From: Candidatus Gastranaerophilales bacterium
GTDB taxonomy: Bacteria > Cyanobacteriota > Vampirovibrionia > Gastranaerophilales > CAJFVJ01
Reading direction: 5' to 3'
Assembly: GCA_028694275.1 (NCBI GenBank)
Contig: JAQUTS010000095.1
Span: 1-6,735, forward strand
DNA: 6,735 bases
The notes beneath the pieces were generated by a model, which worked only from the letters and a program-made list of their open reading frames with translations, was not told where the DNA came from and made no database searches. The position numbers were made by a program, and so were the translations under genes. This document shows, piece by piece, positions 6,193 to 6,735 of the stretch. The number at the start of each line of letters is the position of its first letter. The first letter of the stretch is position 1.

Positions 6193-6423
6193 ATGCTGAA
6201 AAAAGAGCTAAAGATTAGAGGACATATTATTGATTCGTTGATTTTGTCAAAGTTACTGGATCAAATTTCTGAGCTTGATGTTGAGTGCTATACATCAGAT
6301 GTCAAAATCGGAATGAGAAGACAAGATGTGTCAGAAGCAACTTTTGTTATAGAATCAGAAGATTCTGTAAAGCTTGATGAGGCCGTTGATTTGGCCAAAA
6401 AACACGGCGCAACGGAGAACTAA
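6193..6423 (+). CDS. Stand-alone LOR/SDH conserved-domain protein (76 residues)
   Basis: The whole protein matches, from memory, the small conserved region of the 'LOR/SDH bifunctional enzyme' family (Pfam Saccharop_dh_N type, TIGR00300 N-terminal part). The match covers ELKIRGHIID (5-14), a helix (16-28), VKIGMRRQDVSEATFVIES (37-55) and EDSVKLDEAVDLAKKHGA (56-73), predicting an alpha/beta fold. In archaeal ornithine cyclodeaminases this region precedes the catalytic part. In cyanobacterial AgrE/ArgZ it sits between the arginine dihydrolase and the ornithine-cyclodeaminase-like domain. Here it is a complete free-standing gene with its own start, strong ribosome site and stop. The next gene begins 2 bases later, so the two products are probably made together. 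A role as a subunit, stabiliser or ligand-sensing partner of the dihydrolase is inference; no catalytic function is known for the region alone. Confidence 0.75.
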   Translation: MLKKELKIRGHIIDSLILSKLLDQISELDVECYTSDVKIGMRRQDVSEATFVIESEDSVKLDEAVDLAKKHGATEN

Positions 6424-6425
6424 TC

Positions 6426-6735
6426 ATGGCGGAAAAAATACTTATGTGCTCACCTGAGCACTACGGAATCAAATACGAAATAAATCCCTGGATGGATATA
6501 AGCATTCAATCAGATAACAAAAAAGCGATTAAGCAATGGCAAGGGTTGTACAAAATCCTAAAAGAAGACCTTGGCGTGGATGTGCAATTGGTAGAACCAA
6601 GAGAAGATGTCCCCGATATGGTTTTTACTGCCAATGCTGCTGTTATGTACGGCAAAAAGGCTCTTATCAGCAGGTTCAAATATCCACAGCGTCAGCCTGA
6701 GGAAAAATATTTTGCCGAGTGGTTTGAGGCTAATG
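6426..6735 (+). CDS. Arginine dihydrolase-like protein (amidinotransferase fold), 3' end outside window
   Basis: The first 103 residues are visible. They resemble, from memory, the N-terminal domain of cyanobacterial AgrE/ArgZ, which hydrolyses L-arginine to ornithine, two ammonia and CO2. Visible hallmarks are KILMCSPEHYGIKYEINPWMD (residues 4-24, with Asn20), QWQGLYKILKE (37-47), PDMVFTANAAVM (63-74, with Asn70) and SRFKYPQRQPEEKYFAEWFEAN (82-103). Asn20 and Asn70 appear to match the paired active-site asparagines that set this type apart from deiminases; the catalytic His and Cys would lie beyond the edge. GGAGAA (6414-6419), inside the end of the previous gene, is its ribosome site. The full product could be about 280-300 residues if free-standing, or longer if a C-terminal cyclodeaminase-like part follows. 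Other enzymes of the guanidine-group-modifying superfamily, such as arginine deiminase or dimethylarginine hydrolase, are less likely alternatives. Confidence 0.82.
   Translation, partial: MAEKILMCSPEHYGIKYEINPWMDISIQSDNKKAIKQWQGLYKILKEDLGVDVQLVEPREDVPDMVFTANAAVMYGKKALISRFKYPQRQPEEKYFAEWFEAN

Overview
The window is AT-rich bacterial DNA with tightly packed genes and ordinary Shine-Dalgarno sites. A TolC-type outer-membrane protein with a signal peptide shows that the host has two membranes. The right-hand genes look like a cyanobacterial-type arginine dihydrolase and the small 'LOR/SDH' domain that cyanobacteria carry fused to it. Together with the low GC, this makes a non-photosynthetic relative of Cyanobacteria (Melainabacteria/Vampirovibrionia, for example gut Gastranaerophilales) a reasonable guess. 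That placement is inference from protein resemblance recalled from memory, not a search.

Left and centre (positions 1-4792) form a complete tripartite drug-efflux locus. Three minus-strand genes, marR (2807-3274), emrA-like (1831-2796) and emrB-like (251-1828), are spaced by only 10 and 2 bases and look like one operon. The outer-membrane channel gene (3404-4792, plus strand) diverges from marR. The shared 129-base gap holds a promoter for each direction and three adjacent palindromes that overlap or abut them, the expected layout for MarR autorepression plus co-control of the channel gene. Left of emrB is a 163-base gap with a 36-base symmetrical repeat element, a long AT-rich hairpin and a TATAAT box. 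These precede the start of a further minus-strand gene (1-87, TTG start) that runs off the window.

Right (4816-6735) is an arginine/ornithine module. An ornithine aminotransferase gene (4851-6047, minus) converges on the channel gene, and one bidirectional hairpin terminator serves both. Diverging from it are a 76-residue stand-alone LOR/SDH-domain protein (6193-6423) and, two bases later, an arginine dihydrolase-like gene (6426 to the window edge). The proposed route is arginine to ornithine plus ammonia and CO2, then ornithine to glutamate semialdehyde. In cyanobacteria the dihydrolase, LOR and ornithine-cyclodeaminase-like parts sit in one polypeptide. Here the LOR part is a separate upstream gene, and an aminotransferase is the visible ornithine-consuming enzyme. 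This split arrangement is the most interesting part of the window. No CRISPR array, insertion sequence, tRNA or rRNA was seen.
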